In this document: piece after piece, positions 14,533 through 23,416 of the stretch
How the letters are laid out: every line of letters starts with the position of its first letter
Position numbering within the stretch: position 1 is the stretch's first letter
DNA from: Acidithiobacillus marinus
GTDB taxonomy: Bacteria; Pseudomonadota; Gammaproteobacteria; Acidithiobacillales; Acidithiobacillaceae
Direction of reading: 5' to 3'
DNA: 32,456 bases
Assembly: GCF_002847505.1 (NCBI RefSeq)
Contig: NZ_MXAV01000039.1
Coordinates: 1-32,456, forward strand
Made by a program: the position numbers and the translations under genes
The notes under the pieces: model-generated
Told to the model about the DNA's origin: nothing
The model's input: the letters and a program-made list of their open reading frames with translations, nothing else
The model's database searches: none

Positions 14533-15606
14533 TCAGCGCAATTTTGCCCGATCATATTGCTCCGGCCACTGCAAGTCTACTCCCAGTTCCCGGGCGGCAT
14601 GCAGGGGCCAGTAGGGATTGCGCAGTAATTCCCGGGCGAGAGCAATGCCGTCTGCCTGCTCGTTCACCAGAATATGCTCAGCTTGCATGGCCTGGGTAAT
14701 TAGCCCGACGGCCACCGTAGGAATGCCGACTTTTTCGCGAACATGTTGGGCGAAAGGGGTTTGAAAGCCGGGTCCGGCAGGGATGACAGCATCAGGAGTC
14801 ATCCCGCCGCTGCTGCAGTCGATGACGTCTACGCCTTTATCCTTCAGGTGTTCGGCAAGAACCGTGGATTGTTCCAGGTCCCAGCCGCCGGGTACCCAGT
14901 CGGTGGCGGAAATGCGTACCCACAGCGGCAGATGCTCAGGCCAGACAGCGCGCACGGCATCAGTAATTTCCAAAGGCAGGCGCATCCGGTTTTCGAGGCT
15001 GCCGCCATAGGCATCTTCCCGTTGATTACTGATGGGTGACAGAAAACTGTGGAGGAGATAGCCGTGGGCCATGTGCAATTCCAACACTTCGAACCCGGCC
15101 TCCAGAGCCCGGCGGGCTGCGGCCACAAAGTCCTTGCGGACTTTTTCCAGATCCTGAACACCCATGGCTTCAGGAACGCTGTGACTGGCACTGAAGGGCA
15201 GGGGGCTGGGACCTACTGGTAGCCAGCCGTGTTCTGCGTTTGCGGCAATAGGGGCGCCACCATCGAAAGGTGCCTGAGTGGAGGCTTTGCGTCCGGCGTG
15301 GGCAATTTGTATGGCCGGCACTGCGCCCTGCTTTTTCATAAACTGGACGATAGGTGCTAGCGCTGTAGCCTGTTGATCATTCCAGATACCCAGGTCCTGG
15401 GGTGAAATGCGACCTTCAGGGCTGACCGCGCTGGCTTCGGCCATGACCATTCCAGCGCCGCCCACTGCCCGGCTGCCGAGATGGACCATATGCCAGTCAC
15501 TGGCCACACCATCGGGTGTGGAGTACTGACACATGGGGGCGACGATTATCCGGTTACGCAGGGTGATGCTGCGCTGGACCCAGGGTGTAAACAGTTTATG
15601 CGTCAT
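14533..15606 (-). CDS. NADH:flavin oxidoreductase, YqjM/NamA-type ene-reductase
   Basis: A 357-residue Old Yellow Enzyme of the YqjM (thermophilic-like) class. It is an FMN-dependent TIM-barrel enzyme that reduces activated C=C bonds in enones, quinones or nitro compounds with NAD(P)H. Cys26 in APMCQYST is the redox-tuning cysteine typical of this class, and His178/His181 in HMAHGYLLHSFLSP bind the substrate carbonyl. SNQREDAYGGSLENRMRLPLE is the family signature. The ATG at 15606 has GGGAGA upstream and overlaps the hydrolase stop by 4 nt (ATGA), so the two are translationally coupled. It is the last gene of a tetR-controlled operon, like nemR-nemA in enteric bacteria. Confidence 0.93.
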   Translation of the reverse strand: MTHKLFTPWVQRSITLRNRIIVAPMCQYSTPDGVASDWHMVHLGSRAVGGAGMVMAEASAVSPEGRISPQDLGIWNDQQATALAPIVQFMKKQGAVPAIQIAHAGRKASTQAPFDGGAPIAANAEHGWLPVGPSPLPFSASHSVPEAMGVQDLEKVRKDFVAAARRALEAGFEVLELHMAHGYLLHSFLSPISNQREDAYGGSLENRMRLPLEITDAVRAVWPEHLPLWVRISATDWVPGGWDLEQSTVLAEHLKDKGVDVIDCSSGGMTPDAVIPAGPGFQTPFAQHVREKVGIPTVAVGLITQAMQAEHILVNEQADGIALARELLRNPYWPLHAARELGVDLQWPEQYDRAKLR

Positions 15607-16331
15607 GCAGATCTCCCGAGATACTGGTGAAAATGATCCAGGGTCAGGCGCCAGCCTTCTGCAGCCGCTTCCGGGCGGTAACTATCACGGGGGTCGGCAA
15701 AAAATCCATGGGGGGCACCAGGAAACAGGGTCAAGGTATAGCGTTTTTGGGCGGTGCTCAGGGCAGTAGCAATACGCCCATGTTCTTCCGGGGTGATGGA
15801 GGTATCATCAGCGCCATACAGCAGCAGGAGCGGTGCCCGCATCTGGTCGACCAGGTGGAGTAACGGCTGACGTCCGGCGGGATCCTGATCCGGGGCGATA
15901 CCGCCACCGTAGAAAGCCACGGATGCCCCGAGCTTGTCGGCATGCACCGCATTCGCCATAAAGGCAAAACGCCCTCCCATACAGAAACCCACGGCACCGA
16001 TGGCATCGCTGCGGACTTCTGGACGTTTGTGCAGTTCAGCAATAGCCAATCCAGCCTCCTGCATGGCGAGATCGTCCTTCAGGGTTTTGAGATGCCCGAT
16101 GGCATTTTCGAAATCGCTATATTCATAGACCTTGCCGTGATAGAGATCAGGAACAATGGCACAGTACCCGGCTTTTGCAAATCTTTCGGCAACATCCTGA
16201 AAATGACTGTTTACTCCGAAAGCTTCGATAAAAATCACGACTCCGGGATGGGGACCCGGGCTGCCGGGACGGGCGTACCAGGCACGCAGACTTTGATCCA
16301 GTTGCAACCATTCGGAATGGATTTCAGACAT
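15603..16331 (-). CDS. Dienelactone hydrolase family protein
   Basis: A 242-residue alpha/beta hydrolase of the dienelactone hydrolase family, which opens lactones from aromatic ring cleavage or related esters. The catalytic set is visible: Glu36 in FIEAFGVN, nucleophile Cys117 in GFCMGG, Asp175 in YGADDTSI and His208 in GAPHGFF. There is no signal peptide, so it is cytoplasmic. The ATG at 16331 has a near-perfect ribosome site (AAGGAGGT). It starts about 50 bp after the tetR stop and overlaps the ene-reductase gene by 4 nt, so the three genes form one transcription unit. The true substrate is unknown. Confidence 0.92.
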   Translation of the reverse strand: MSEIHSEWLQLDQSLRAWYARPGSPGPHPGVVIFIEAFGVNSHFQDVAERFAKAGYCAIVPDLYHGKVYEYSDFENAIGHLKTLKDDLAMQEAGLAIAELHKRPEVRSDAIGAVGFCMGGRFAFMANAVHADKLGASVAFYGGGIAPDQDPAGRQPLLHLVDQMRAPLLLLYGADDTSITPEEHGRIATALSTAQKRYTLTLFPGAPHGFFADPRDSYRPEAAAEGWRLTLDHFHQYLGRSA

Positions 16332-16379
16332 GACACTACCTCCTTGTGCGGATGTGAAAAGAGGATGCTTATACCGCGC

Positions 16380-16997
16380 TCAGGCGGCTAATGATTGAAT
16401 ATAAACTTTCAGTTGTTCGAGGCAGCGTTGATAGGCCGCTACAGACTGGGCATTTTTCCCGAGGCCGACACAGCCTTCAATGGAGGCGACAATGAAAAGG
16501 GCGATATCCTGGGGCGCGGTATCTGCGCGCACTTTTCCTGAGGCCTGACCTTCCTTGAGCGCCTCGGCGACCACTTCCACCCAGCTCTCGATAATTTTTT
16601 GCAAACTTTGACGAAAGGATTCATCCAGAGGGCTCATCTCTTGAATGAGATTATTCAGGGGGCAGCCGTAGCGAATGACCGATTCATCAGCAGAAGCAAT
16701 TTTTTCTTCGATGAGTTTGAGCAGACCACTGATGGGATCACTATGCTGGGCGAGCATGTTGAACCAGCGACCTTCGAGTTGAGGGCCAATCACTTCTTCA
16801 ATCACCGCAAGACCGAGATCCCGCTTGGTGCCGAAGTGGTGATAAAGGGCGCCTTTACTCACCGAAGTGTTGGCAAGAATGCGCTCCAAACTGGCTGCCT
16901 GAAAGCCGGATTCCAGAATTTCAGAGTAGGCAGCATCCAGCAAGTCACTACGGGTTTGCTCTGGATTACGGATTTTACGTTGAATCATCGTCGTCAT
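16380..16997 (-). CDS. TetR-family transcriptional repressor
   Basis: A 205-residue TetR/AcrR-type regulator. The N-terminal HTH (residues about 38-57, SLERILANTSVSKGALYHHF, followed by GTKRDLG) is canonical. The C-terminal ligand domain contains YGCPLNNLIQEMSPLDESFR and a conserved Cys at the CPLNNL motif, as in TetR proteins that sense reactive or electrophilic compounds. The promoter just upstream overlaps a perfect 9-bp inverted repeat (17006-17029), consistent with self-repression. The predicted transcription start nearly coincides with the ATG at 16997, so the mRNA may be leaderless; a second ATG (16988) is an alternative. It probably also controls the hydrolase and ene-reductase downstream, and perhaps the divergent VOC gene. 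Confidence 0.9.
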   Translation of the reverse strand: MTTMIQRKIRNPEQTRSDLLDAAYSEILESGFQAASLERILANTSVSKGALYHHFGTKRDLGLAVIEEVIGPQLEGRWFNMLAQHSDPISGLLKLIEEKIASADESVIRYGCPLNNLIQEMSPLDESFRQSLQKIIESWVEVVAEALKEGQASGKVRADTAPQDIALFIVASIEGCVGLGKNAQSVAAYQRCLEQLKVYIQSLAA

Positions 16998-17005
16998 GAA
17001 AGTTG

Positions 17006-17034
17006 AAGATACCGACTAAGCGGTATCTTGTCAA
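17006..17034 (-). promoter_or_regulatory. tetR promoter with overlapping operator palindrome
   Basis: On the minus strand a consensus -35 TTGACA (17034-17029) is followed after exactly 17 nt by TATCTT (17011-17006) as -10. The perfect palindrome AAGATACCG-N6-CGGTATCTT occupies 17006-17029, covering the spacer and -10. A bound TetR dimer would block RNA polymerase. Confidence 0.8.
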
Positions 17035-17071
17035 TTATGGTTGCGCCATTCTGCTGTCATCGTTGCAGTGC

Positions 17072-17100
17072 TTGGGCAGAAATCTGCCCCGCGTTACACT
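17072..17100 (+). promoter_or_regulatory. Putative promoter of the VOC gene with a palindrome in the spacer
   Basis: TTGGGC (17072-17077) and TACACT (17095-17100) are separated by 17 nt and could be the -35 and -10 boxes of the plus-strand gene that starts at 17134. Between them lies the perfect palindrome GGGCAGA-AA-TCTGCCC at 17074-17089, which differs from the tetR operator. Its placement between the boxes is typical of an operator for a second regulator. Confidence 0.5.
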
Positions 17101-17133
17101 GAAGCGGTCTGACGGAGATGATGGAGAAAATCA

Positions 17134-18369
17134 ATGAAAGCGTCGATGGATTTCCAGCGGCAGGGCGACAAGCAAAATTCGGCATTTTTTGAGGAATGGT
17201 TGGGACGACTGCTGGAAGATCGGGATCGTCAGGGGCTTACCGAGAATATCGGCCGGATTGATGCTCTGATGATTACCGTGGAACCGGGCCATTCTGCCGC
17301 CTATGTCCATGAGCTTTGTCTGATGACACCGTATAATTATCTGGTTACCCTCGAAACCGATCAGCATTCCACCCATATTCTCCGCATTGACATGAACGCC
17401 CCCGATGTACTGGTGCGCGAAGTCAAGGATCCTGGTTTGCATGGTATCTTCCGCAGCCTGAATGAAGTGTATCCGGTGGGTGCCAAACGCCCCAATTCCC
17501 GCTATATGGGTGAAGTCTTTCAGGTCAAAAATCTCCATGAGGTACTGGAAGTCCAAAAAAGCCGGGAAATCCGCTTTTTCAACCAGGAGCAGGTGCGGCA
17601 GCTGGAGTTGCCGGGCAATATGGCCATCGTCAAGCCCTCTCCCTACACCCACAATATTGTCGGTTACTGGGAACGCCCTGATAATGACATCCGGGTGTAT
17701 TCTCTGGGCCTGTCTTCTATTCGCGATGATATGCAAGTGGCCTTTGAACAGGCCAAGCTGATGCGGGAGAAGCTTGGTCTGGATCAGTTGCTGCTGCCCA
17801 TTGATCATCTGGCCACCCGGGTATATAGCCAGAACCGGGAGGTGGCGATTCTCGAATATCTGACCTTGTCCAGTTATTATTATTGGGGTTCTTACGATAT
17901 TCCAGATCAAAACTCTTCCACCAATGTCACCAAGAGCGTCCATTACGAGAATGTGCTGAACAGCCCTGCCAAGGTGTTTACAGCGGCGAACCATCCCTAC
18001 TTCTGCAATCATCTGATCGGGCAACCTTCTCCCACGGAAGCCTTTGTACGCAATTTTGGACCACGTCTGCATCATCTGGCAGTAGGGGTCCAGGATGGTC
18101 ATACCAATAATCAGATCAACATTGATTACGTGGTGGAAGCCCTGCAAAACTGCGGACAGAAGTTTCTCCTGCAGGTGATTGGGTCAGAGCAGGAAGGCTT
18201 GAAGCAGATTTTTTCCAGCGCTTCGGAACACTCCTCCCTGATTGTTGAATATGTGCAACGCTTTGGCGGTTTTCAGGGCTTTTTCACCAAGGAAAATGTA
18301 GCGGACCTGACCGCCGCAGCCGGGGCGGACGAAACTCTGCGCAGTCTGGATGCTGAAGCCCGGGCCTGA
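17134..18369 (+). CDS. VOC-superfamily protein, 4-hydroxyphenylpyruvate-dioxygenase-like
   Basis: A 411-residue protein of the vicinal oxygen chelate fold. The C-terminal half resembles 4-hydroxyphenylpyruvate dioxygenase and related Fe(II) enzymes. Possible metal ligands are His225 in PIDHLATRV, His313 or His314 in LHHLAVGV, and Glu372 in IVEYVQRFGG. The closing segment GFFTKENVADLT parallels the HPPD C-terminal helix (GNFKALFE). The N-terminal half (PYNYLVTLETDQHSTHILRI, NEVYPVGAKRPNSRYMGEVF) is not recognisable to me. The ATG at 17134 has GGAG 7 nt upstream. It is divergent from tetR and shares its control region, so co-regulation with the hydrolase and ene-reductase is plausible. HPPD activity itself is not proven. 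Confidence 0.7.
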   Translation: MKASMDFQRQGDKQNSAFFEEWLGRLLEDRDRQGLTENIGRIDALMITVEPGHSAAYVHELCLMTPYNYLVTLETDQHSTHILRIDMNAPDVLVREVKDPGLHGIFRSLNEVYPVGAKRPNSRYMGEVFQVKNLHEVLEVQKSREIRFFNQEQVRQLELPGNMAIVKPSPYTHNIVGYWERPDNDIRVYSLGLSSIRDDMQVAFEQAKLMREKLGLDQLLLPIDHLATRVYSQNREVAILEYLTLSSYYYWGSYDIPDQNSSTNVTKSVHYENVLNSPAKVFTAANHPYFCNHLIGQPSPTEAFVRNFGPRLHHLAVGVQDGHTNNQINIDYVVEALQNCGQKFLLQVIGSEQEGLKQIFSSASEHSSLIVEYVQRFGGFQGFFTKENVADLTAAAGADETLRSLDAEARA

Positions 18370-18384
18370 AAGTCTCCTGGCCTG

Positions 18385-19212
18385 TCAAAAATAGCGCAGG
18401 GACAAATCCAGACTCTGCAGGTTGCGGGTCAGACTGCCGACGGAGATGAAATCGACACCGGTGGCCGCCACCGCAGCCAAGTTATGCAAGCCCATGTTAC
18501 CTGACGCCTCCAGCGGAATTTTGCCATTCACCCGCTGGACAGCCTTGTGGAGGTTTTCCAATGTGAAGTTGTCGAGCAGGATCATATCGGCACCAGCGGC
18601 CAGAGCTTCTTCCAGTTGCTCCAGATTTTCCACCTCAATTTCGATGCGGGTCAGGGCCGGGGCAAGAGCCTGAGCGGCGTGGAGTGCGGCCGTAATGCTG
18701 CCACAGGCGGCAATATGATTTTCCTTGATGAGGATGCCGTCAAAGAGTCCGAGCCGGTGATTATGACCGCCGCCTATCCGTACCGCATATTTTTGTGCCT
18801 GACGTAATCCGGGAATGGTTTTACGGGTATCCAGCAGACGGGTGCGAGTGCCTTGCAGTAATGCCACACAATCCTGTACCGCTGTGGCCGTACCCGATAA
18901 AGTCTGCAGGAAATTGAGGGCACAGCGCTCGCCGCTGAGCAGCGCCCGGGCTGGACCTTCAACGACGCAGAGCTCCTGATCGGCTATAACGGCGGACCCT
19001 TCGGCAACCTGCCAATGCACATGTAATTGTGCTGACAGGGCGGCAAAAGTGGCGGTCGCATAAGGTTGTCCGCAGACAATGCCGGGCTCCCGGCTGATAA
19101 TGTGCGCCCTAAGCCTTTTTCCCTCAGGAATCAGGGCAGCAGTCAGATCGCCGCTACCGATATCTTCGCGCAGTGCCTGGCGGACAACATCCGATAGATC
19201 TTCAGGAATCAT
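18385..19212 (-). CDS. nadC: Nicotinate-nucleotide diphosphorylase (carboxylating)
   Basis: A 275-residue quinolinate phosphoribosyltransferase, the step of de novo NAD synthesis that converts quinolinate and PRPP to nicotinate mononucleotide, CO2 and PPi. It has the expected length and the conserved segments REDIGSGDLTAALI, LNFLQTLSGTAT, the signature TRKTIPGLRQAQKYAVRIGG followed by GHNHRLGLFDGILIKENHI, and IEIEVENLEQLEEALAAGAD then MILLDNF. The ATG at 19212 has AAGGAG 5 nt upstream and overlaps the nhaA stop by 4 nt. It is the last gene of the pepA-nadC minus-strand run and is convergent with the VOC gene, 15 bp away. Confidence 0.96.
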   Translation of the reverse strand: MIPEDLSDVVRQALREDIGSGDLTAALIPEGKRLRAHIISREPGIVCGQPYATATFAALSAQLHVHWQVAEGSAVIADQELCVVEGPARALLSGERCALNFLQTLSGTATAVQDCVALLQGTRTRLLDTRKTIPGLRQAQKYAVRIGGGHNHRLGLFDGILIKENHIAACGSITAALHAAQALAPALTRIEIEVENLEQLEEALAAGADMILLDNFTLENLHKAVQRVNGKIPLEASGNMGLHNLAAVAATGVDFISVGSLTRNLQSLDLSLRYF

Positions 19213-20582
19213 TCCAACTCCTTGATTTTATTGCCGACCCAAAAAAGCCAGAGCAGTCCTATACAGGCAGCCGTCAGGGAGGCCAGCAAAATCCCCAGCT
19301 TGGCTTCTTCCACCATGAGCGCATCCTTGAAGGCCAGATCACTGATAAACAGGGACATGGTAAACCCTATTCCCGCCAGCCAGGCTGCCCCCAGTAGATG
19401 CGGCCAGCGCACTCCACTAGGCAGACGGGCGAGCTTGATTTTAATGGCCAACCAACTCAACAGGGAAATTCCCGCAAATTTTCCCAGTACCAGACCCAGA
19501 TAAATGCCTAGGGTGACGTGGCTGAGTAACATGCCACTGTTGACGTGCGCGAAGTTGATGCCAGCGTTAGCCAGGGCAAAAATGGGAATCACCAGAAAAG
19601 TCACCCAGGGTTGGATACGATGTTCCAGATGCTGCTGGGGCGCAATGGCTTCGGCACTGCTGTGTTCAATACTCTGAATGATCCCCGCCAGTTTGCCATT
19701 GACCAGAGGATCGAGACGCTTGCTGTGAATGATGGTGTCACGCAGGTTTTCGCTGCGCGCACTGAGGCTATCGGCCAGTTGATCAGGACGGATACGACCT
19801 CTTGCCGGAATGGTAAAGGCCAGCAGGATCCCGGCGACGGTGGCATGGATACCGGACAGCATGACAAAGTACCAGAAGGGTAGCCCCAGAATCAGGTAGG
19901 GCAGTACTTTACGCACCCCGCTTTGATTGAGCAGTACCAGACCCAGCAGGAGCAGACCGGCAATGAGTAACGCGATCAAGTTCAGAGAGGGTGTATAAAA
20001 AATAGCAATAACCAGCACCGCGCCCAGATCGTCGGCAATAGCCAGCGCGGTCAGAAAAACAATCAGATTGCGGGGAATACGCCAGGCCAACAGCACCAGA
20101 ATGCCGATAGCAAAAGCGATGTCCGTCGCCATGGGGATGCCCCAGCCCTCGGCCGCCGGTCCACTGGGATTGATCTGGTGATAGATCAGGGCTGGCACCA
20201 GCATACCGCCCCCGGCGGCAATAATGGGCAGAGCAGCATCCCGGAGCGAAGATAATTCGCCAACCAGAAATTCCCGCTTCAGCTCCAACCCTACTACAAA
20301 AAAGAAGACCACCATCAACCCGTCATTGATCCAGTGATGCAGGCTCTGGTCCAGGATCCAATGACCCCAGTGGATACCAAAATGGTTTTCCCAGAAGAGA
20401 TGATACTGGCTATGCCAGGGTGAATTACTGAGAAAGAGGGTCAGGACAGTCGCGAAAATCAGGATGATGCCGCCCGCTGTTGCCCGCCGTAGAAACTGTT
20501 CGAAAGGCGAAAAAACCTTGCCGAAAAGGATCTCCAGCGGGTAGTAATGATTCTGCCGGGATGGTTTATCCGACATTGTCAC
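19209..20582 (-). CDS. nhaA: Na+/H+ antiporter NhaA
   Basis: A 457-residue inner-membrane antiporter that exchanges internal Na+ or Li+ for protons and contributes to pH and sodium homeostasis. About eleven to twelve helices are evident. The key motif [18 protein letters not shown] carries the paired aspartates essential for ion exchange, and the helix IV region [12 protein letters not shown] and helix XI region [16 protein letters not shown] are typical. It is longer than the E. coli protein (388 residues) because of a larger loop near residue 260 ([20 protein letters not shown]). The start is either GTG at 20582 (4-nt overlap with valS) or ATG at 20576; neither has a strong ribosome site. 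It lies between valS and nadC in an operon. Confidence 0.95.
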   Translation of the reverse strand: MTMSDKPSRQNHYYPLEILFGKVFSPFEQFLRRATAGGIILIFATVLTLFLSNSPWHSQYHLFWENHFGIHWGHWILDQSLHHWINDGLMVVFFFVVGLELKREFLVGELSSLRDAALPIIAAGGGMLVPALIYHQINPSGPAAEGWGIPMATDIAFAIGILVLLAWRIPRNLIVFLTALAIADDLGAVLVIAIFYTPSLNLIALLIAGLLLLGLVLLNQSGVRKVLPYLILGLPFWYFVMLSGIHATVAGILLAFTIPARGRIRPDQLADSLSARSENLRDTIIHSKRLDPLVNGKLAGIIQSIEHSSAEAIAPQQHLEHRIQPWVTFLVIPIFALANAGINFAHVNSGMLLSHVTLGIYLGLVLGKFAGISLLSWLAIKIKLARLPSGVRWPHLLGAAWLAGIGFTMSLFISDLAFKDALMVEEAKLGILLASLTAACIGLLWLFWVGNKIKELE

Positions 20583-23407
20583 AGTTGTTGCAGGCGGGCA
20601 GCCTGTTCGGCCAGTTGCTGCAGGGCAGCTTCGATTTCCCGTAGGCGCTCTTCCTCCTTGGCGACGACCTCCGCCGGGGCGCGACTGCGAAAACTTTCCT
20701 GCCCTAACTTGGCTAAAGTTTTGCTGCGATCAGATTCCAGGCGTTGCTGCTCTTTGTTTAGTCGCGCCTGCTCTGCGCCCACATCAATCACTCCAGCCAG
20801 GGGCACAAGAATTTTAAGATCACCCAATAACTGCAAAGCAGCTGGTGGTGCTTCCACGCCGTCCGTCAACCACTCCAGGCTACTCAAGCGGGCCATGGCA
20901 AATAGCCAGGGAGCGGTGTCTTCAGCACGCCGACGATCTTCGGCATCTCCACCTTGGAGCAGGACCGGCAATAATTTGCTCGGAGGAATGTCCATTTCAC
21001 CACGGACTGAGCGCACAGCACGGATGAACTGGAGCAGCCATTCCGTATCGGCATCCGCTTCAGGGTCTACGCGCTGCAGGTCGGCTACCGGGTAGGGCGC
21101 CAGGGCAATGCTGCTCCCGCTTTTGTCGAGCATGGGGGCAACGCGTTGCCAGAGTTCTTCAGTAATGAAAGGCATCACCGGATGGAGCAGACGCAATCCT
21201 GCTTCCAGTACCCGCAGCAGGGTGTTGCGGGTGCCGCATTGCTGGGCGGCCGTGAAAGTACTTTCTGCCCGCAACACGGGTTTACACAGTTCGATGTACC
21301 AGTCGCAGTAGTCGTTCCAGAAAAACTGATAGAGCGCATGGGCGGCATCGGCAAAGCGATATTGGTCAATGGCATGGTTCACAGCGGCCTCGCAATGCTG
21401 CAGGCGGCCGATGATCCAGCGTTCCGGGGCCATCAGGGTCTGATCGCCCTGTAACAATCCTGTTTCTGGTACCTGCATCATGGCAAAACGGGAGGCATTC
21501 CAGAGCTTGTTACAGAAATTACGATTGCCTTCGACGCGTTTCAGGTCAAATTTGATATCCCGGCCCTGGGTCGCCAGTGCGGTAAAGGTAAAGCGCAAGG
21601 CGTCGGTCCCAAAAGCGGGAATGCCCTCGGCGAACTCCTTGCGGGTGGATTTTTCGATTTTGGCGGCCATTTGCGGCTGCATCAGTCCCTGGGTGCGCTT
21701 GCTGACAAGGTCCTCCAGGTTGATGCCGTCGATAAGGTCTATGGGGTCCAACACATTGCCCTTGGACTTGCTCATTTTCTGACCTTCGGCATCGCGCACC
21801 AGACCATGGATATACACTTCCTGGAAAGGCACTTCATCCATGAAGCGCAGACCCATCATGATCATGCGCGCTACCCAGAAAAAAATGATATCGAAGCCGG
21901 TAACCAGGACGCTGCCCGGATAAAAACGCGCCAGATCCGGGGTTTTCTCCGGCCATCCCAACGTGGTGAATGGCCATAGCGCCGAGCTGAACCAGGTATC
22001 CAGCACATCCGGATCGCGCTCCAGCACCACCGGCACACCATAATGACGATTCGCCTGGCTCTGCGCCTCGTCTTCATGACGGGCCACAAAAATTTTCCCG
22101 TCCGGACCATACCAGGCCGGAATCTGATGACCCCACCAGAGCTGTCGGGAAATACACCAGTCTTCAATGCGATGCATCCAGTCAAAATAGGTTTTGTTCC
22201 AGTTTTCGGGGACAAAACGAATGCGGCCTTCTTCCACGGCCTTGATGGCGGGCTCGGCCAATGGCGCCACCCGCACATACCACTGATCCGTCAGGTAGGG
22301 TTCGATAACCGCCTGAGAACGATCACCACGGGGTACCATCAGTTTGTGGGCGTCGGTTTTAACCAGCAGACCTTCGGCTTCCAGCTGGGCAATGATCTGT
22401 TTGCGGGCAGCATAGCGGTCCAGACCCTGCAAGGATTCGGGAATGGCTTCGGCAGTGGTTTCGGTAATGTCGGAGCCGGTAAACACTTCCATCTGCGCGC
22501 GAATGCGGGCTTCAGGTGTGAATACATTGAGCAGCGGCAAATGATGACGTTGACCCACCTGATAGTCATTGAAATCATGGGCCGGGGTGATTTTGACGCA
22601 GCCCGAGCCAAATTCGGGATCCACATAATCGTCGGCAATAATGGGAATCTCGCGGCCCATGATGGGCAGGCGCAGGGTTTTGCCGATCAGGGATGCATAA
22701 CGCGGATCGTCGGGATGGACGGCCACGGCGGCATCGCCCAGCAGGGTTTCCGGGCGGGTAGTGGCGACCACCAGAGAACCGCTGTCATCACTGAGTGGAT
22801 AGCGGATATGCCAGAGAAATCCATCTTCTTCTTCACTCAGGACTTCCAGGTCAGAGACCGCAGTGCGCAGGACCGGGTCCCAGTTGACCAGACGTTTGCC
22901 GCGATAGATCAATCCCTCATCATGGAGCTGAACAAACACTTCGGTAACCGCCCGGGAAAGACCGCTGTCGAGGGTGAAGCGTTCCCGGCTCCAATCACAG
23001 GAAGCACCCAGGCGTCGCATCTGCCGGGTAATATTTCCTCCGGAATGATGTCGCCATTCCCAGACTTTATCCAGAAAAGCACTGCGGCCCATCTGATGCC
23101 GGTCGCCACCGGCACTGACAATCTGGCGTTCCACCAGCATTTGCGTGGCAATGCCGGCGTGATCTGTGCCGGGCTGCCAGAGGGTTTCTTCACCACGCAT
23201 CCGGTGAACCCGAACCAGAATATCCATGAGGGTATCCTGAAATGCATGGCCCATGTGCAGGGTGCCGGTGACATTGGGCGGTGGCAACATGATGCAATAA
23301 GGCTTTGCGCCAGAATGCGGTTGAAAGACACCAAGTTCTTCCCAGCGTAGGTAGCAGGCGGCTTCAATCTCGGCGGGGGCAAAGGGGCGGTCTAAATGGT
23401 CAGTCAT
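20579..23407 (-). CDS. valS: Valyl-tRNA synthetase
   Basis: A 942-residue class I aminoacyl-tRNA synthetase that charges tRNA-Val in the cytoplasm. The HIGH motif is HMGH at residues 51-54 ([15 protein letters not shown]) and the KMSKS motif is at residues 544-548 ([14 protein letters not shown]). The editing (CP1) domain lies between them, with [19 protein letters not shown]. The C-terminal 70 residues form the coiled-coil arm typical of ValRS ([20 protein letters not shown] and following), which clamps the tRNA. The length matches bacterial ValRS. It starts 9 bp after the preceding acidic ORF and overlaps nhaA by 4 nt. The surrounding order pepA-holC-valS is conserved in many proteobacteria. 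Confidence 0.98.
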   Translation of the reverse strand: MTDHLDRPFAPAEIEAACYLRWEELGVFQPHSGAKPYCIMLPPPNVTGTLHMGHAFQDTLMDILVRVHRMRGEETLWQPGTDHAGIATQMLVERQIVSAGGDRHQMGRSAFLDKVWEWRHHSGGNITRQMRRLGASCDWSRERFTLDSGLSRAVTEVFVQLHDEGLIYRGKRLVNWDPVLRTAVSDLEVLSEEEDGFLWHIRYPLSDDSGSLVVATTRPETLLGDAAVAVHPDDPRYASLIGKTLRLPIMGREIPIIADDYVDPEFGSGCVKITPAHDFNDYQVGQRHHLPLLNVFTPEARIRAQMEVFTGSDITETTAEAIPESLQGLDRYAARKQIIAQLEAEGLLVKTDAHKLMVPRGDRSQAVIEPYLTDQWYVRVAPLAEPAIKAVEEGRIRFVPENWNKTYFDWMHRIEDWCISRQLWWGHQIPAWYGPDGKIFVARHEDEAQSQANRHYGVPVVLERDPDVLDTWFSSALWPFTTLGWPEKTPDLARFYPGSVLVTGFDIIFFWVARMIMMGLRFMDEVPFQEVYIHGLVRDAEGQKMSKSKGNVLDPIDLIDGINLEDLVSKRTQGLMQPQMAAKIEKSTRKEFAEGIPAFGTDALRFTFTALATQGRDIKFDLKRVEGNRNFCNKLWNASRFAMMQVPETGLLQGDQTLMAPERWIIGRLQHCEAAVNHAIDQYRFADAAHALYQFFWNDYCDWYIELCKPVLRAESTFTAAQQCGTRNTLLRVLEAGLRLLHPVMPFITEELWQRVAPMLDKSGSSIALAPYPVADLQRVDPEADADTEWLLQFIRAVRSVRGEMDIPPSKLLPVLLQGGDAEDRRRAEDTAPWLFAMARLSSLEWLTDGVEAPPAALQLLGDLKILVPLAGVIDVGAEQARLNKEQQRLESDRSKTLAKLGQESFRSRAPAEVVAKEEERLREIEAALQQLAEQAARLQQL

Positions 23408-23416
23408 GAGCCTTCA

